The notes: generated by a model not told the origin, from the letters alone. Numbered from the stretch's first letter, positions 27,968 to 37,327 are shown. The stretch is DNA of 64,000 nucleotides from an uncultured Lachnospiraceae bacterium (GCA_910589105.1 CAJUST010000013.1:4178-68177), one strand, 5' to 3'. Numbers and translations are program-made.

Positions 27968-28387
27968 ATGGTTCAAATTATTGCGGGTGATAAGGGAAAA
28001 GGAAAGACAAAACATTTATTGGAGAAAGTGAATGCTGCGGTTTTAGCGGCAAGTGGGAATATTGTATATCTTGATAAGAGCCAAAAACATATGTATGAAT
28101 TAAATAATAAAGTCCGTCTTGTGAATGTAACGGATTATCCTATTGCAAATTGTGATGAGTTTATGGGATTTATATGTGGAATCGTATCACAGGATAACGA
28201 CTTAGAAGAATTATACTTAGACAGTTTCCTCACCATTTCTAATATTCAGGACGACGAAATCAGCCACGCCATAGAAAAGCTGGATATTATCAGCGAGAAA
28301 TATCATGTAAAAATTGTGCTAAGCGTATCGAAAAATGCAGAAGATCTTCCGGAATGCGCAAAGGCAAAAGTGATTGTTTCTTTATAA
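27968..28387 (+). CDS. Small P-loop protein of unknown function
   Basis: A 139-residue cytoplasmic protein beginning with a Walker A motif (IIAGDKGKGKTKHLL). A hydrophobic strand followed by Asp (NIVYLDKS) could be a nucleotide-binding strand, and a later strand (VKIVLSVS) completes a compact alpha/beta fold. Related Clostridial proteins are sometimes labelled 'twitching motility protein PilT', but none of the PilT hexameric ATPase elements are present, so I would not use that name. It is a monocistronic gene with its own strong promoter. Function unknown. Confidence 0.7.
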   Translation: MVQIIAGDKGKGKTKHLLEKVNAAVLAASGNIVYLDKSQKHMYELNNKVRLVNVTDYPIANCDEFMGFICGIVSQDNDLEELYLDSFLTISNIQDDEISHAIEKLDIISEKYHVKIVLSVSKNAEDLPECAKAKVIVSL

Positions 28388-28410
28388 ATATGGGACACAG
28401 ACAGGTTTTT

Positions 28411-28434
28411 ATGCGGCTGCAAAAGCAGCCGCAT
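28411..28434. terminator. GC-rich hairpin between convergent genes
   Basis: A perfect inverted repeat ATGCGGCTGC / GCAGCCGCAT with an AAAA loop lies between the P-loop gene (+) and the DUF378 gene (-). A T-run precedes it on the plus strand and neither side has a classic U-tract, so it may be a weak bidirectional terminator. Confidence 0.5.
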
Positions 28435-28451
28435 ATTCCATTCACACTATA

Positions 28452-28664
28452 TTATGCCTGATCAATGCTGCGGATTCTGCCATATGCGCTTAACAGATAT
28501 AAACCGCCGATGCCGACCAAGGCATAAACGATTCTGGACAGCCAAGACATGCTGCCAAAGAGAAATGCAACTAGATCGAAACGGAAAAATCCGATCAATC
28601 CCCAATTTACAGCTCCGACAATAACTAAAGTCAACAATGTATAATCTAATAGTTTTGAATTCAT
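28452..28664 (-). CDS. DUF378 family small membrane protein
   Basis: A 70-residue protein with two transmembrane helices and the DUF378 signature LTLVIVGAVNWGLIGFFRFD, followed by VAFLFGSMSWLSRIVYALVG. The start is ATG 28664; the in-frame ATG at 28670 abuts the AGGAGG and is less likely. The gene is isolated between convergent and divergent neighbours. Function unknown. Confidence 0.85.
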   Translation of the reverse strand: MNSKLLDYTLLTLVIVGAVNWGLIGFFRFDLVAFLFGSMSWLSRIVYALVGIGGLYLLSAYGRIRSIDQA

Positions 28665-28727
28665 AGTCATTCCTCCTTTTCTATACCTAGTATTCCAATT
28701 TTTTTTCTGCTTATGCAAAAACGCAGA

Positions 28728-28756
28728 TTGTTTTATTTTGAAAAATATGCTAAAAT
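28728..28756 (+). promoter_or_regulatory. Promoter of the HlyD-like/yggS/sepF operon
   Basis: TTGTTT (28728-28733), 17 nt, TAAAAT (28751-28756) with TG at 28748-28749 (extended -10). It lies 44 nt upstream of the TTG start at 28800. Confidence 0.65.
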
Positions 28757-28799
28757 ACATATTTAACAGAAAATAGTTATAAATAAAGGCGGTAGGGTT

Positions 28800-30194
28800 T
28801 TGGCAAAAAACAAAAAAGTAGTTCGTTACCGAAAGCCATTTCATCTGAATATTGGTTTAATTATTTTCGGAATTATTTTTATTTATATGATGTTTTATAT
28901 TTTTTCTTACTTTACGACAAAACATACTTCCGTATATGAGGTAATTTATGGCACGATTGTTGTCAATAATTCTTATACGGGATTGGCGCTTCGCAACGAA
29001 GAAATCATATATGCAGACCGGAATGGATACGTCAATTATTACCGGAAGGATGGTTCCAAAGCAGGCGTTGGGGATTTGGTGTATTCCGTTGATATGGACG
29101 GGGCGATTGCCGCCCAGATTAACTCCGCCAATGAAAATGCATCTTCTTTGGATGCGGAAAATTTAAGTAAGCTTGAAAAGAAAATATCGGAATATTCCAA
29201 TTCTTATCAGCCGAAATCATTTTATGATATTTATTCTTTTAAAAATGACATTAATTCAGAGCTTTCCGAAGCGTTAAGCATGGGGGCGTTAAATTCGATT
29301 GCAGACACTGTTACGGCGGCGGAAAGCAATTCTACGTTCTATAAGGGGACGGCGCAAAAAGACGGGATCGTCGTTTATTATACAGATGGGTTTGAAGGGG
29401 TTACGACACAGAATTTCACATTGGATATGTTTGAAGAATCCAATTATAAAAAAGTAAATTTAAAAGAACGCAAAGAAATCAATTCAGGAGACGCCGCTTA
29501 TAAATTAATTGCAAGTGAAGACTGGAATCTGGTTGTTCCGGTCAAAGAAGATACGGCAAGGCAGCTTCTAGATGCATCTTCCGTTTCCATTCAGTTTAAA
29601 AAAGACGGAACCAAAGCGCGCGCGCCTTTTCGCATGGTAGAAAAAGATGGGACGGCTTGTTTGATTTTAGAATTGTCACATTCCATGGTGCGTTTTGCTA
29701 CGGAGCGTTTTGTAGAAATCGAAATATTATTTGACGAGGAAACAGGATTAAAAATTCCGAACACTTCGATTGCGATGAAGGATTTCTTTACCATTCCAAT
29801 GGAATATTTCCAGAAGGGCAATAACTCCGGCGAAGAAGGCGTGATTGTGCGCCGGACGGACAAGCGTGGGAAAACGACGGACGAATTTGTGGCGGCGACG
29901 ATTTATTTTACAACAGAGTATTCCCATTATGTCGATGGGGAGTTTCTTTCGGACGGCGATGTGCTTTTAAAGCCCAATTCCACAGAGACGTACACGGTGC
30001 ATGAAACGGAAAAATTAGACGGCGTGTATTGCATCAACAAGGGATACGCCGTATTCCGTCACATTGACGTGATTTATCAAAACGATGATTATTCCATTAT
30101 CAGAAATGGCACAGATTATGGAATTGCATTATATGACCATATTGCATTAGACGGCAGTGTGATTATAGAAAATTCAATTATAAGCAGTCAATAG
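28800..30194 (+). CDS. HlyD-like membrane-anchored adaptor protein
   Basis: A 464-residue protein with a basic N-terminus and one transmembrane helix (LIIFGIIFIYMMFYIFSYF, ~19-37), then an extracytoplasmic region. The segments EVIYGTIVVNNSYTGLALRNEE and YVNYYRKDGSKAGVGDLVY resemble the lipoyl/barrel halves of HlyD-type membrane fusion proteins. A region of about 80 residues (~100-180) is a helical hairpin. No transporter gene adjoins. Proteins like this precede yggS-sepF in Lachnospiraceae, so a cell-envelope role linked to division is possible. The start is TTG 28800 after AAAGGCGG. Confidence 0.7.
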   Translation: MAKNKKVVRYRKPFHLNIGLIIFGIIFIYMMFYIFSYFTTKHTSVYEVIYGTIVVNNSYTGLALRNEEIIYADRNGYVNYYRKDGSKAGVGDLVYSVDMDGAIAAQINSANENASSLDAENLSKLEKKISEYSNSYQPKSFYDIYSFKNDINSELSEALSMGALNSIADTVTAAESNSTFYKGTAQKDGIVVYYTDGFEGVTTQNFTLDMFEESNYKKVNLKERKEINSGDAAYKLIASEDWNLVVPVKEDTARQLLDASSVSIQFKKDGTKARAPFRMVEKDGTACLILELSHSMVRFATERFVEIEILFDEETGLKIPNTSIAMKDFFTIPMEYFQKGNNSGEEGVIVRRTDKRGKTTDEFVAATIYFTTEYSHYVDGEFLSDGDVLLKPNSTETYTVHETEKLDGVYCINKGYAVFRHIDVIYQNDDYSIIRNGTDYGIALYDHIALDGSVIIENSIISSQ

Positions 30195-30205
30195 AGAGGT
30201 AGCGT

Positions 30206-30895
30206 ATGTTAGCAGAAAACTTACAACAAGTAGAAGAAAATATCCAGCGCGCATGTGACCGCGCAGGGCGAAAGAAAGAAAACGTCACTTTAATTGCAGT
30301 CAGCAAGACGAAGCCGGCGTCTATGCTTTCAGAAATTTATCAATGCGGCGTCCGTGATTTTGGGGAAAATAAAGTTCAGGAACTTTGTGAGAAAAAAGAA
30401 CAGCTTCCAAAAGATATACGTTGGCATATGATTGGCCATTTACAGCGGAACAAAGTGAAATATATTATACGGGATACGGAACTGATTCATTCCGTTGACA
30501 CCTACCGCCTTGCGGAAGAAATAAATATTCAGGCGAAAAAGATCAAACGCATTGTCCCTGTTCTGATTGAAATTAATATTGCGGGGGAAACTTCTAAGTT
30601 TGGGATTTTACCGGAGGAGGCGCTTCTTTTTATTGAAGAAGCGGCGAAACTAGACAGCATACGCATTCAGGGGCTTATGACGGTTGCCCCCTATACCAAA
30701 CAGCCGGAAGAAAACCGTCCATATTTTCGGCAAATCAAAAAATTATCTGTTGACATTGCAAAAGAAAAGATTGATAATGTATCTATGGATATTCTGTCTA
30801 TGGGCATGACGGGAGATTATGTGACGGCTATTGAAGAAGGATCTACCATTGTCCGCGTTGGGACAGGCATTTTTGGAGCCAGAAATTATACTTAG
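30206..30895 (+). CDS. yggS: YggS/PLPBP pyridoxal-phosphate homeostasis protein
   Basis: A 229-residue single-domain PLP-binding TIM barrel, equivalent to YlmE. The Schiff-base Lys34 is in LIAVSKTKP. Other markers are DFGENKVQEL, WHMIGHLQRNKVKYI, IEINIAGETSKFG, LSMGMTGDY and the terminal VRVGTGIFGARNY. It buffers intracellular PLP and affects amino- and keto-acid pools. It directly precedes sepF, as in the Bacillus ylm cluster. Confidence 0.95.
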   Translation: MLAENLQQVEENIQRACDRAGRKKENVTLIAVSKTKPASMLSEIYQCGVRDFGENKVQELCEKKEQLPKDIRWHMIGHLQRNKVKYIIRDTELIHSVDTYRLAEEINIQAKKIKRIVPVLIEINIAGETSKFGILPEEALLFIEEAAKLDSIRIQGLMTVAPYTKQPEENRPYFRQIKKLSVDIAKEKIDNVSMDILSMGMTGDYVTAIEEGSTIVRVGTGIFGARNYT

Positions 30896-30914
30896 TAAGC
30901 AGTGAGGAGATTTC

Positions 30915-31430
30915 ATGAGTTTATTTGATAGATTTTTAGAGGTCATGCGTTTGAATCCGGAAGACGAAGATGATATATACGATTATGAATTTGAAATGGA
31001 AGACGAAGTCCCTGTTATCAAAAAAAATTCCCGTAAAGACCGGAGGGAAGCCGATTATGACGAACCGCGGTCAGGAAGGGAGAAATCCAAATCCGCTTCG
31101 AAAATTACGCCTATGCGTCCTGTACGGAGACAAGGGTCAAGTGGTATGGAAGTGTGCGCGATAAAACCCGCTACCGTAGAAGATGCAAGGGAAATTACAG
31201 AAACTTTATTGTCAAACCGTACCGTGATTTTAAACGTGGAAGGTTTGGATATTGGCATTGCGCAGCGTATCATTGATTTTACCGCCGGTTCTTGTTTTGC
31301 GATAAATGGCAATCTGCAAAAAATTTCAAGTTACATATTTGTGATTTCACCTCCATCGGTTGACCTTTCGGGAGATTTCCAGAATATTTTGGATTCTTTT
31401 CATAATTCCGGTCTGCATATGGATATATAA
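30915..31430 (+). CDS. sepF: Cell division protein SepF
   Basis: A 171-residue protein. An N-terminal amphipathic membrane-binding helix (MSLFDRFLEVMRL) is followed by an acidic/basic linker and the SepF core from about residue 85 (RTVILNVEGLDIGIAQRIIDF, then GSCFAINGNLQKISSYIFVISP). SepF anchors FtsZ and organises the septum. The gene is preceded by GAGGAG and separated from ylmH by 9 nt. Confidence 0.93.
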   Translation: MSLFDRFLEVMRLNPEDEDDIYDYEFEMEDEVPVIKKNSRKDRREADYDEPRSGREKSKSASKITPMRPVRRQGSSGMEVCAIKPATVEDAREITETLLSNRTVILNVEGLDIGIAQRIIDFTAGSCFAINGNLQKISSYIFVISPPSVDLSGDFQNILDSFHNSGLHMDI

Positions 31431-31439
31431 GGAATGCGT

Positions 31440-32198
31440 ATGAGCCAAAAAGAGGAGCTTCTGCTTCAGAAGCGTTTTATTGATTTGTCAAGACTGGCAA
31501 ACCGGAAAAATTTTATCACATTCAGTAATTTTTTAAATGTCAACGAATTGCATTTGTTTTGCCAAACGACTGCCGAATTAGAATCCGGTTATCGTCTGTT
31601 TGGAGGGTATGAGTTTGCAGAGCGTCAGATCGCGGCGTTTCTTCCAGATGCATTTTATGATATTCCAGTCGAGTTTCCTATTACATGTCTTACTTTTTCC
31701 CCTTCCCATCTAAAATTTGCGGAAGATTTGACGCATCGCGATATTTTAGGCGCCTTAATGCATCTGGGCGTGGAACGCTCCCGTATTGGAGATATCCGCA
31801 TCGATGGGCAAACCTACTATATTTTTTGTGAAGATAGCATATCTGATTATCTCTTAGAAAACATCTGCCAAATCCGCCGCACTACAGTGACAGGCAGTAA
31901 GGCAAATCCGGATTCAATTCAGATTCAGCAAAAATTTGAACAAATAGAAGGAATTGTCTCGTCAAACCGCCTTGATGCGGTTGTTGCGTTTGCCACTAGA
32001 AAATCCAGAAGCCAAAGCCTGCTTTTGATTCAGTCGCAGAAGGTTTTTGTCAAATCCTGCGTTATGCTTTCGAACGCCTATGCCTGTAAAGAAGGAGATG
32101 TGATTTCCATTCGCGGTTTTGGAAAATTTATTTATCTTGGAGAAACTGGAGAAACCAAAAAAGGGCGTATTAAAATTCAATTAAAAAAATATATCTAG
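31440..32198 (+). CDS. ylmH: YlmH-type RNA-binding protein with S4 domain
   Basis: A 252-residue protein: an N-terminal YlmH domain (KRFIDLSRLANRKNFITFSNFLN) and a C-terminal S4 RNA-binding domain (about residues 175-245: RLDAVVAFATRKSRSQSLLLI then GDVISIRGFGKFIYLGETG). YlmH is implicated in ribosome rescue/quality control and cell division. ATG 31440 has AAGGA six bases upstream; the ATG at 31434 directly abuts that site. Confidence 0.9.
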   Translation: MSQKEELLLQKRFIDLSRLANRKNFITFSNFLNVNELHLFCQTTAELESGYRLFGGYEFAERQIAAFLPDAFYDIPVEFPITCLTFSPSHLKFAEDLTHRDILGALMHLGVERSRIGDIRIDGQTYYIFCEDSISDYLLENICQIRRTTVTGSKANPDSIQIQQKFEQIEGIVSSNRLDAVVAFATRKSRSQSLLLIQSQKVFVKSCVMLSNAYACKEGDVISIRGFGKFIYLGETGETKKGRIKIQLKKYI

Positions 32199-32213
32199 CA
32201 AGGAGAAAAAACG

Positions 32214-33305
32214 ATGTCAAAATTAATTCCTGTTTCGTATGAAACAAAACCATGTTATGATATTTTACTGGAACAGAATTTTCAGATGCTTCTGCCGACG
32301 TTACAAAAGATTGGGTATGCGTCATCTCAAAAAGTATGTATTGTAACAGATTCCAATATTGCATCGTTGTATTTAGAAGAATTGACAGCCATATTGCAGA
32401 CATACTTTGGCAGCGTCATTTCTTTTTCTTTTCCTGCGGGGGAAGAAAATAAAACGCTTTTTACTGTGCAGAATCTGTATCAAACTTTGATTGAAGAACA
32501 TTTTGAAAGGCGGGATATTCTTCTCGCGTTTGGCGGCGGCGTAACGGGAGATTTAACGGGATTTGCCGCTGCAACATATCTTAGGGGAATTGATTTTATC
32601 CAGATTCCCACTTCGCTGTTGTCACAGGTGGACAGCAGTATCGGAGGCAAGACGGGCGTGGATTTTTCCCAGTATAAAAATATGGTTGGCGCGTTTTACC
32701 AGCCGAAGCTGGTTTATATGAATCTGTCTCTTTTGGCTACGCTTCCTAAGGAACAGTTTGTCTCAGGAATGGGCGAAATAATTAAACATGGGCTCATTCG
32801 TTCCAAAGGTTATTTTGACTGGATTAGCAAACATACAGAGCAGATCGTAAGGTTAGAGCCGAATGTCATTGAAGAATTGATTTATGAAAGCTGTTTAATT
32901 AAACGCGGGGTAGTGGAGCGTGATCCGAAAGAAAACGGAGAACGCGCCTTGTTAAATTTTGGGCATACCGTCGGCCATGCGATTGAAAAGCTGTCGGATT
33001 TTAGGCTGTCCCATGGACAGTGCGTGGGGCTTGGAATGGCAGCCGCCTGCCGGATTTCTTTTGAAACGGGGAAGCTGGCAAAAGACGCCTATGAGCAGGT
33101 TTCCCATATCTTACAGGAGTTTGGCCTTCCGGTTTCTGTTTCGCATTTATCCGCGGCAGATATTCTTGCCGTCAGCAAATCGGATAAGAAAATGTCCAAA
33201 GGGAAAATTAAATTTATTTTATTGGATTCGATTGGGAGCGCATATATTGAGACGGGGCTTAGTGATGTGCAGATATTGTCTGGGATTTCGGGCGTGTTGA
33301 ATTAG
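32214..33305 (+). CDS. aroB: 3-dehydroquinate synthase
   Basis: A 363-residue shikimate-pathway enzyme that cyclises DAHP to 3-dehydroquinate with NAD+ and a divalent metal. NAD/metal motifs are LLAFGGGVTGDLTGFAAATYLRG, PTSLLSQVDSSIGGKTGVD and the metal His pair in LNFGHTVGHAIEKLS and SHGQCVGLGM (read in pieces). It has a strong AAGGAG site. No other aro gene is nearby; it sits inside a division/lipoprotein cluster and is probably read from the same promoter. Confidence 0.97.
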   Translation: MSKLIPVSYETKPCYDILLEQNFQMLLPTLQKIGYASSQKVCIVTDSNIASLYLEELTAILQTYFGSVISFSFPAGEENKTLFTVQNLYQTLIEEHFERRDILLAFGGGVTGDLTGFAAATYLRGIDFIQIPTSLLSQVDSSIGGKTGVDFSQYKNMVGAFYQPKLVYMNLSLLATLPKEQFVSGMGEIIKHGLIRSKGYFDWISKHTEQIVRLEPNVIEELIYESCLIKRGVVERDPKENGERALLNFGHTVGHAIEKLSDFRLSHGQCVGLGMAAACRISFETGKLAKDAYEQVSHILQEFGLPVSVSHLSAADILAVSKSDKKMSKGKIKFILLDSIGSAYIETGLSDVQILSGISGVLN

Positions 33306-33324
33306 GACAGCGGTGGAGGAGAAG

Positions 33325-33879
33325 ATGAGCGGTTTTTTGCGGCAGATTGAGAAAAAGAAATATTTCCAAATTGGCTTTCAGGTATGCGTTATGCTTTTTT
33401 GTATAGTTCTGGATCAGTTTACAAAACATTTGGCAGTCCTGAATTTGAAAAATGCCCCCGCAGTTCCCCTTATTTCAGACGTCTTCGAGTTATCTTATCT
33501 GGAAAACCATGGGGCGGCATTTGGCATTATGCAGGGGCAGAAGGTTTTTTTTATATGTATGACGGCAGTGGCGTTCTTTATTCTGGTTTACTTAATGTTT
33601 TGCATTCCGTGGGAGCGGCATTATGTATATCTGCATTTGACATTGCTGTTATTGGCGTCCGGCGCAGTTGGAAATTTTATTGACCGTTGTCTGCATGGGT
33701 ATGTAATTGACTTTTTTTATTTTAAATGGATCGATTTTCCTGTGTTTAATGTAGCGGATATTTATGTAACAGTGGCGGCTGCGCTGCTTCTTATTTCTTT
33801 TACGTTTTATTATAAAGAAGAAGACATTGACCTGATTTATAGACAGCTTTTGTTTTGGAAAAAGAAAGAAAAACACTGA
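33325..33879 (+). CDS. lspA: Lipoprotein signal peptidase LspA
   Basis: A 184-residue membrane aspartyl protease (signal peptidase II) with four transmembrane helices. The catalytic Asp residues are in GNFIDRCLHGYVIDFFYF and PVFNVADIYVT; the early VLDQFTKHLA motif is conserved. A charged C-terminal tail of about 25 residues extends beyond the last helix. Start ATG 33325 has GGAGGA at 33315-33320, better than the GTG at 33313. Confidence 0.93.
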   Translation: MSGFLRQIEKKKYFQIGFQVCVMLFCIVLDQFTKHLAVLNLKNAPAVPLISDVFELSYLENHGAAFGIMQGQKVFFICMTAVAFFILVYLMFCIPWERHYVYLHLTLLLLASGAVGNFIDRCLHGYVIDFFYFKWIDFPVFNVADIYVTVAAALLLISFTFYYKEEDIDLIYRQLLFWKKKEKH

Positions 33880-33880
33880 T

Positions 33881-34801
33881 ATGGAGACATTTACATTTAA
33901 GAGCGTCAATGAGGACGCAGGGATTCGGCTGGATAAATTTTTGTCTGCCCAAATGCCGGAGTTGACGCGTTCCTATTTGCAGAAATTATTGAAAGAAGGA
34001 CAAATCACTGTTGACGGAGCCTGTCAGAAATCCAGCTACAAACTGAAGGCGGGGCAGAAGGTTCTAGTGGAGATTCCGCCTGCGGAGCAAATTTCCGTTT
34101 CTGCGGAAGAAATTCCTTTGGATATTTTATATGAAGATGAAGATCTTCTGATTGTCAATAAGCCAAAAGGCATGGTGGTTCATCCGTCTGCCGGGCATAT
34201 GACAGGAACTTTAGTGAATGCTGTGATGTATCATTGTAAAGACAGCCTTTCCGGCATCAACGGTGAAATCCGTCCCGGAATTGTACACCGCATTGATAAA
34301 GATACAACAGGTTCTTTGATTGTCTGTAAGAACGATGCCAGTCATTTGCGCATTGCAGAACAAATCAAAGAGCACTCTGTGAAACGGGTTTACAGGGGGA
34401 TTGTTTCTGGAAAATTAAAAGAAACAGAAGGGCGTGTGGAAGGGAATATTGGCAGGCATCCAACGGAACGCAAGAAAATGGCAGTCGTCATAAAGGGCGG
34501 GAAAACGGCAGTGACGCATTATCGCGTGTTAAAACAGTGGAGAAATGCCGCTTATCTGGAATTTTGTCTGGAAACAGGTCGCACACACCAAATTCGCGCG
34601 CATATGGCAAGCATTGGGCATCCATTGCTTGGGGATACCGTATATGGCAATACGAAAAACCCTTATCGTTTAGAGGGGCAGGCGCTCCATGCAATGACGA
34701 TTGGATTTTTGCATCCGAATACTGGGGAATATTTAGAAGTTTCGGCGCCTCTGCCTGAGTATTTTGAGACATTAATCAAAAAATTTGATAAAATGCAATA
34801 A
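33881..34801 (+). CDS. RluD-family 23S rRNA pseudouridine synthase
   Basis: A 306-residue RluA/RluD-type enzyme: an N-terminal S4 domain (IRLDKFLSAQMPELTRSYLQKL) and a catalytic domain with the Asp-bearing motif VHRIDKDTTGSLIVCKN. GRTHQIRAHMASIGHPLLGD is also diagnostic. It starts 1 nt after the lspA stop with no clear ribosome site, so translation is probably coupled. The lspA-rluD pair is standard in Firmicutes. Exact target uridines are not predictable; RluD is the closest named relative. Confidence 0.92.
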   Translation: METFTFKSVNEDAGIRLDKFLSAQMPELTRSYLQKLLKEGQITVDGACQKSSYKLKAGQKVLVEIPPAEQISVSAEEIPLDILYEDEDLLIVNKPKGMVVHPSAGHMTGTLVNAVMYHCKDSLSGINGEIRPGIVHRIDKDTTGSLIVCKNDASHLRIAEQIKEHSVKRVYRGIVSGKLKETEGRVEGNIGRHPTERKKMAVVIKGGKTAVTHYRVLKQWRNAAYLEFCLETGRTHQIRAHMASIGHPLLGDTVYGNTKNPYRLEGQALHAMTIGFLHPNTGEYLEVSAPLPEYFETLIKKFDKMQ

Positions 34802-34869
34802 TTTGTCTATACTTTTTTGGGAGAATTGATTATAATTTAGATATAACAAAGCAGAAAGGCGGGATTTTT

Positions 34870-35493
34870 ATGAGGAATCATGTGTATGCAATCGGAAGGG
34901 AATATGGAAGCGGTGGGAAGGATATTGGCGCCGCATTGGCAAACCGTTTAGGTATAAAATGCTATGATAAAGAACTGTTAAAGGAAGCTTCAAAAGACAG
35001 CGGGTTTTGCGCGGAAATTTTTGAGAACCACGATGAAAAGCCGACGAACAGTTTTTTGTATTCACTTGTTATGGATACATATTCGTTTGGGGGATATTCG
35101 TCTGCGCCGTTTATGGATATGCCTTTAAACCACAAAATATTTTTAGCTCAATTTGATACGATTAAGAAACTTGCGGAAAAAGAATCTTGCGTGATTGTCG
35201 GCAGATGCGCGGATTATGCGCTTGCGGATTATTCGGGCTGCCTGAATGTGTTTATCCATGCAGATTTGACGGCCCGCATAGACCGCATTTCGAAAAAAAT
35301 GAATTTGCCGAAAAACAAAGCCCGTGATTTAATCCAGAAAACGGATAAACAACGCGCAAGTTATTACAATTACTACACGAGTAAAAAATGGGGAGATTCC
35401 AGAAGTTATGATCTTACGCTAAACAGCAGTCAGTTAGGCGTTGATGGCTGTGTCGATATGATTTTAGCGTATCGGGAACGTATGAAACGTTGA
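34870..35493 (+). CDS. Cytidylate kinase-like family protein
   Basis: A 207-residue P-loop kinase of the Cytidylate_kin2 family. Walker A is AIGREYGSGGKDIGAALA, with the Arg/Asp-rich lid region RIDRISKKMNLPKNKARDLI and KQRASYYNYYTSKKWGD. It is distinct from housekeeping Cmk, and the substrate is unknown. A TATAAT at 34831-34836 lies upstream without a good -35. It ends before a strong terminator. Confidence 0.85.
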   Translation: MRNHVYAIGREYGSGGKDIGAALANRLGIKCYDKELLKEASKDSGFCAEIFENHDEKPTNSFLYSLVMDTYSFGGYSSAPFMDMPLNHKIFLAQFDTIKKLAEKESCVIVGRCADYALADYSGCLNVFIHADLTARIDRISKKMNLPKNKARDLIQKTDKQRASYYNYYTSKKWGDSRSYDLTLNSSQLGVDGCVDMILAYRERMKR

Positions 35494-35536
35494 TTGGGAT
35501 GTTTTGATTAGGACAGAAAAAGCGGTGTAGGATTTC

Positions 35537-35587
35537 ACAGCAAACTATTCGCAAAAGACAAGTTTAACGAATAGTTTGCTGTTTTTC
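35537..35587 (+). terminator. Strong intrinsic terminator
   Basis: A 15-bp perfect stem ACAGCAAACTATTCG (35537-35551) / CGAATAGTTTGCTGT (35568-35582) with a 16-nt loop is followed by a T-run. It ends the plus-strand block and also insulates the convergent glucosidase gene. Confidence 0.9.
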
Positions 35588-35654
35588 TGTCTGCTTTTAC
35601 CTACTTTAAAATTTTTCTTGTTTTTGTTTATCTGTTTTTATGATTTACTAGGTT

Positions 35655-37295
35655 TTATGTTTGTATTAGATACATTCTTGCTTCATATGGCTTTAGGATT
35701 GTTTTTTCATTGGCTGGATAATTACTAATTAAAAGTTCTGTTGTATTTTCCGGCGTTGCAAGTGGATTGTTGATTGTTTTTCTAAAAAAATTACAAATGA
35801 CAAGAAGCTTGACATGTTTATACGTTCTCTCATAAGCGAAAATATTTTCGTCGTCTTCTAATAATAGCTGAAAATCGCCTTCCGTAAATACAGGGTGTTT
35901 TTTACGGAAGCTGATGAGCTTTTTATAACAATGAAAAATAGAATTCGTATCTTTTATCTGATCTTCTGCGTGAATGGAATTATAATTTGGATTTACTTTT
36001 ATCCATGGCGTTCCTTCCGTAAACCCTGCGTTTTTCTTTCCGTTCCACTGCATAGGCGTTCTTGCGTTATCCCTGCTTTTTGCATGAATGGAACGCATGA
36101 TTTCTTCTTTTAGATCACCTTTTTTGAGCCTTTCCTGATAGAAATTTTTGGTTTCTATGTCACGGTAATCTTCTATTTCATATGCCGCATTCGTCATGCC
36201 AAGTTCTTCTCCCTGATAAATGTAAGGCGTTCCCTGCATTCCATGCAATAAAATTGCCAGCATTTTTGCGGATTCTATCCGATAGTCTTTGTCCTCTCCC
36301 CACCGCGAAACAATCCGCGGCAAATCGTGGTTATTCCAAAACAGGCTGTTCCAGCCTTTACCAGACAGTTCTTGCTGCCATCGTTTCATTACTTGTTTTA
36401 ATTTTAAAAATGGCAAAGGCGCCAAATCCCATTTTTCTTTTCCTTCTTCCTGATCCAGACAGATATGCTCAAACTGAAATATCATAGAAAGCTCACTTTG
36501 ATCAGGATTGCTGTATAATTTGGCAAGCTCTACTGTTGCTCCCCATGTTTCCCCTACGGTCACCAGATCACCTTTTTGGAATGTTTCCCTGCTTAATTCT
36601 TTTAAATATTTATGTAGGTTTGGCCCGTTTACCGTAATGTTTTGATCTGGCTCTTTTGCAATCTGATCAATTACATCTAAGCGGAAACCGCCCACGCCTT
36701 TTTCCATCCACCATAGGATCATATCATATATTTCCCGTCGTAACTTTGGATTTTCCCAGTTTAAATCTGGCTGCTTTACTGAAAATTGATGAAAATAATA
36801 TTGCTGCGTTTCTGGCGTCCATTCCCATGCAGAGCCGCCAAATGCAGCCTTTAAATCATTTGGGACAGTATCTTCGCTTCCGTCCCGCCATATGTAATAA
36901 TCATGGTATGGGTTTTCCCTGCTTTTTTTCGCTTCCAAAAACCATTTATGCTCGTCGGAGGAATGATTGAGCACTAGGTCTAAAATTATGCGGATATTGC
37001 GTTTTTTTGCTTCTTTTATCAGCATATCCATATCGTCTTGAGTGCCAAACATTGGATCAATGTCTTGGTAATCTGAAATATCGTATCCGTTGTCGTCCTG
37101 AGGGGATTTACACACAGGAGACAGCCAAATGGCATCGATTCCAAGATACTGAAGGTAATCCAGTTTTAAGATAATCCCTTGTAAATCTCCAATGCCGTCT
37201 CCGTTGCTGTCTGCAAAGCTTCTTGGATAAATCTGATAAAACACGGCGTTCTTCCACCATTTCTTTTGTTGGGAATCTGTATTCAATTTTTTCAT
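35655..37295 (-). CDS. GH13 oligo-1,6-glucosidase / alpha-glucosidase
   Basis: A 546-residue cytoplasmic family 13 glycoside hydrolase. Conserved regions are DLVLNHSS, GFRLDVID (nucleophile Asp207), TVGETWG (acid/base Glu249) and FWNNHDLPR (Asp324). The residue after the nucleophile is Val, which in this subfamily goes with alpha-1,6 (isomaltose-type) preference. No signal peptide. The ATG at 37295 is only a base or two from GGAG, so the TTG at 37286 is an alternative start. It is monocistronic with its own promoter; no sugar transporter or regulator adjoins. Confidence 0.92.
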   Translation of the reverse strand: MKKLNTDSQQKKWWKNAVFYQIYPRSFADSNGDGIGDLQGIILKLDYLQYLGIDAIWLSPVCKSPQDDNGYDISDYQDIDPMFGTQDDMDMLIKEAKKRNIRIILDLVLNHSSDEHKWFLEAKKSRENPYHDYYIWRDGSEDTVPNDLKAAFGGSAWEWTPETQQYYFHQFSVKQPDLNWENPKLRREIYDMILWWMEKGVGGFRLDVIDQIAKEPDQNITVNGPNLHKYLKELSRETFQKGDLVTVGETWGATVELAKLYSNPDQSELSMIFQFEHICLDQEEGKEKWDLAPLPFLKLKQVMKRWQQELSGKGWNSLFWNNHDLPRIVSRWGEDKDYRIESAKMLAILLHGMQGTPYIYQGEELGMTNAAYEIEDYRDIETKNFYQERLKKGDLKEEIMRSIHAKSRDNARTPMQWNGKKNAGFTEGTPWIKVNPNYNSIHAEDQIKDTNSIFHCYKKLISFRKKHPVFTEGDFQLLLEDDENIFAYERTYKHVKLLVICNFFRKTINNPLATPENTTELLISNYPANEKTILKPYEARMYLIQT

Positions 37296-37327
37296 TCTCC
37301 TTTCATTTTTAGTTTTAGTTTTGTTCT

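Noticed and set aside
27968..28387. PilT twitching-motility ATPase
   Set aside because: 139 residues with only a Walker A motif; none of the PilT Asp/His boxes or pilus genes are present.
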